Source: Desulfovibrio aminophilus DSM 12254
Lineage (GTDB): Bacteria > Desulfobacterota > Desulfovibrionia > Desulfovibrionales > Desulfovibrionaceae
Assembly: GCF_000422565.1 (NCBI RefSeq)
Contig: NZ_AUMA01000003.1
Span: 310,001 to 374,000 of the forward strand
Length of the DNA: 64,000 nt
Direction of reading: 5' to 3'
Shown here: piece by piece, positions 62,518 through 64,000 of the stretch
Numbering within the stretch: the stretch's first letter is position 1
Layout: each line of letters begins with the position of its first letter
The notes under the pieces: generated by a model
The model's input: the letters and a program-made list of their open reading frames with translations, nothing else
What the model was told of the DNA's origin: nothing
Database searches by the model: none
Made by a program: the position numbers and the translations under genes

Positions 62518-63384
62518 ATGCGTGAGAACAGTTGGAGCATCAAGGGGGGCAAGGTCTTGGGACCGGCCCCCTTTTTCATCGCCGGCATCGTCAACGTGAC
62601 GCCGGATTCCTTTCATGACGGCGGCCGCTGGTTCGACACCCGAGCCGCGGTGGCGCACGGCCGGGAACTGGCGGCCCAGGGTGCGCACATTCTGGACGTG
62701 GGCGGGGAAAGCACGCGTCCAGGCGCGGCCGAAGTTTCCGAAGACGAAGAACTGCGCCGCGTGCTGCCGGTGATCGCGGAACTGGCGACGCTCCCCCGAG
62801 CGGCACTGCCGGACTGCTCCGGGGAATATCCGGTGCTGTCGGTGGACACCTTCAAGGCCCGCGTGGCGGCTGAAAGCCTGGCGGCCGGAGCGGGGATCGT
62901 CAACGACATCTCGGCCTGTCGTTTCGACGAAGCTCTGGCCGACGTGCTGGCCCAGGAAAAACCCGGCTACGTGCTCATGCATAGCCAGGGACGCCCTCGG
63001 GTCATGCAGAAGGCTCCCGCCTACGGCGACGTCGTGGAAGAAGTGCTGGCGTTTTTCGAGGAACGGTTGCAGTATTTGTGCGGACGCGGACTTCCGGAGG
63101 ATCGTATCGTGCTCGATCCGGGCATCGGCTTCGGCAAAACCTTGGAGCACAACCTGCGCCTTCTCCGCGAAATCAAACGGTTCGAGAGTCTGGGACGTCC
63201 GGTGTACATGGGGCTCTCCAACAAATCCCTGTTTCAGGGGTTGCTGGGGCTGGAACCGGGGCGTCGCGGCACGGCGACCCAAGTTGCCACGGCCGTCTTG
63301 GCCGCGAAAGGCGTGGCCGTGCATCGCGTGCATGACGTGGCGGAAACTGTCCGCACATTGCGCCTGGCGGCGGCCATGGCCTGA
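62518..63384 (+). CDS. folP: Dihydropteroate synthase
   Basis: A 288-residue folate-pathway enzyme (pterin-CH2-PP plus p-aminobenzoate). Landmarks: GIVNVTPDSFHDGGRW near the start, ILDVGGESTRPGAAEVS, NDISACRFDEAL and the C-terminal DPGIGFGKTLEHN and GLSNKSLFQGLLG, and HRVHDV. It lies 15 bp after ftsH. Order ftsH-folP-cdaA fits Desulfovibrio-type chromosomes, where the three are likely co-transcribed. Confidence 0.95.
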   Translation: MRENSWSIKGGKVLGPAPFFIAGIVNVTPDSFHDGGRWFDTRAAVAHGRELAAQGAHILDVGGESTRPGAAEVSEDEELRRVLPVIAELATLPRAALPDCSGEYPVLSVDTFKARVAAESLAAGAGIVNDISACRFDEALADVLAQEKPGYVLMHSQGRPRVMQKAPAYGDVVEEVLAFFEERLQYLCGRGLPEDRIVLDPGIGFGKTLEHNLRLLREIKRFESLGRPVYMGLSNKSLFQGLLGLEPGRRGTATQVATAVLAAKGVAVHRVHDVAETVRTLRLAAAMA

Positions 63385-63404
63385 GTTCATCACGGCGGGG
63401 CGGT

Positions 63405-64000
63405 ATGGAGTTCGAAGGATTGACCTTGCCTCTGCGCGAGATCCTGGACATCGGGATCGTCGCGCTCATCTATTACTATCTTATCCTGCTCGTGCGCGGC
63501 ACCCGCGCGGTGGCCGTGATCTACGGCCTGGTTCTGGTGCTCTTCGTCTTCCACCTCTCCGACGTCTTCGGCCTGTACACTCTGAACTGGCTCTTGACCA
63601 ACTTCCTGGGCTCCATTTTCCTGGTGGTCATCATCCTCTTCCAGAGCGACATCAAGAAGGCCCTGGCCCAGGTGGGCGCCGGTCCGCTCTGGCGCAAGCC
63701 CGATTTGCGCGAGGAGACCCTGGATCAGCTCGTGCAGTCCGTGATGACCATGTCGCGGATCAAGATGGGCGCCATCATCGTCCTGGAACGCACCATGCCC
63801 TTGGGCGACATCGTGGAGCGCGGGGTGGAGATCGACTCCCGCCTGAGCAAGGAGCTTCTGCTGACCATCTTCCACTACGACACGCCCCTGCACGACGGCG
63901 CGGTCATCGTGCGCAAGGGACGTCTGGCCGCCGCCGCCTGCATCCTGCCGCTGAGCTCCAAGTTCAAGGGCCAGACCGTCTTCGGCACCCGTCACCGCGC
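63405..64000 (+). CDS. cdaA: Diadenylate cyclase CdaA, N-terminal part (3' end outside window)
   Basis: The frame is open from ATG 63405 to the window end, 198 codons. About three N-terminal membrane spans (residues 10-80) precede a DAC domain with the DTPLHDGAVIV motif near 160 and the beginning of RHRAA at the edge (GTRHRA). CdaA makes cyclic di-AMP from two ATP. GGGGCGG lies before the ATG, 20 bp after folP. The next genes (often a YbbR protein and glmM) lie outside. Confidence 0.92.
   Translation, partial: MEFEGLTLPLREILDIGIVALIYYYLILLVRGTRAVAVIYGLVLVLFVFHLSDVFGLYTLNWLLTNFLGSIFLVVIILFQSDIKKALAQVGAGPLWRKPDLREETLDQLVQSVMTMSRIKMGAIIVLERTMPLGDIVERGVEIDSRLSKELLLTIFHYDTPLHDGAVIVRKGRLAAAACILPLSSKFKGQTVFGTRHR

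Overview
The window looks like a chromosome segment from a sulfate-reducing deltaproteobacterium of the Desulfovibrio type. This rests on high G+C, two Desulfovibrio-style outer-membrane porins, a large set of heterodisulfide-reductase (Hdr) modules, an [FeFe] hydrogenase, a UbiX and UbiD pair and a selenocysteine tRNA. The assignment is inferred from gene content; no 16S rRNA gene is present. Genes are dense, with many 1- to 14-bp overlaps, so most of the window is operons.

Layout. 1-2264 (+): 3' part of a FadL-type porin, terminator, and an energy-coupling-factor ATPase/T-component pair. 2238-4943: DoxX and rhodanese genes, a rhodanese/ferritin-like fusion and an EamA transporter. 4984-14784 (-): housekeeping genes (hisD, purC, fabI, an unannotated 28-codon membrane peptide, rpsF-rpsR-rplI, dnaB, a phenylacetate-CoA ligase, a DUF456 protein, thrC, tlyA). 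14931-17983 (-): two tandem paralogous porins, the distal one broken by an amber codon. 18223-21299: uvrC, a metallo-hydrolase, ubiX. 21416-21492: tRNA-Arg(CCG). 21613-24950 (-): a hybrid histidine kinase and a sigma54-dependent response regulator. 25222-43703 (+): a redox supercluster. 43842-54663: a UbiD decarboxylase, an unknown gene, an M48 lipoprotein peptidase, an Hpt protein, an HPPD-like protein, an unknown 910-residue protein and an ABC importer. 54671-64000 (+): phoH, ybeY, argF-argG-argH, an unknown gene, selC (tRNA-Sec, on the minus strand), ftsH, folP and the start of cdaA.

The most striking region is 25222-43703. It encodes HdrA, MvhD, an FdhB-like ferredoxin, an 1155-residue double-HdrA protein with a receiver-like domain inserted in its first half, HdrC, HdrB, a tandem universal stress protein, a single-domain response regulator, two tandem HdrC/HdrB-type (HdrD-like) proteins, an aldehyde dehydrogenase, a NuoF-tail/GltD-like NAD(P)H oxidoreductase and an [FeFe] hydrogenase. 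The first HdrD-like gene (35282-36577) carries an in-frame UGA at codon 243, exactly where its downstream paralogue has Cys235. The UGA is followed 15 nt later by a perfect 8-bp hairpin with a GGUC apex (36026-36044), the form of a bacterial SECIS element. The same window carries tRNA-Sec. I read this as a genuine selenoprotein that routine gene calling would split in two.

Working model (inference): the Hdr/MvhD/FdhB-like/HdrD-like subunits form a flavin-based electron-bifurcating or electron-confurcating complex. It would exchange electrons with the aldehyde dehydrogenase, the NAD(P)H oxidoreductase and the hydrogenase. The divergent two-component system, the embedded response regulator and stress protein, and the receiver-like insert tie it to signalling.
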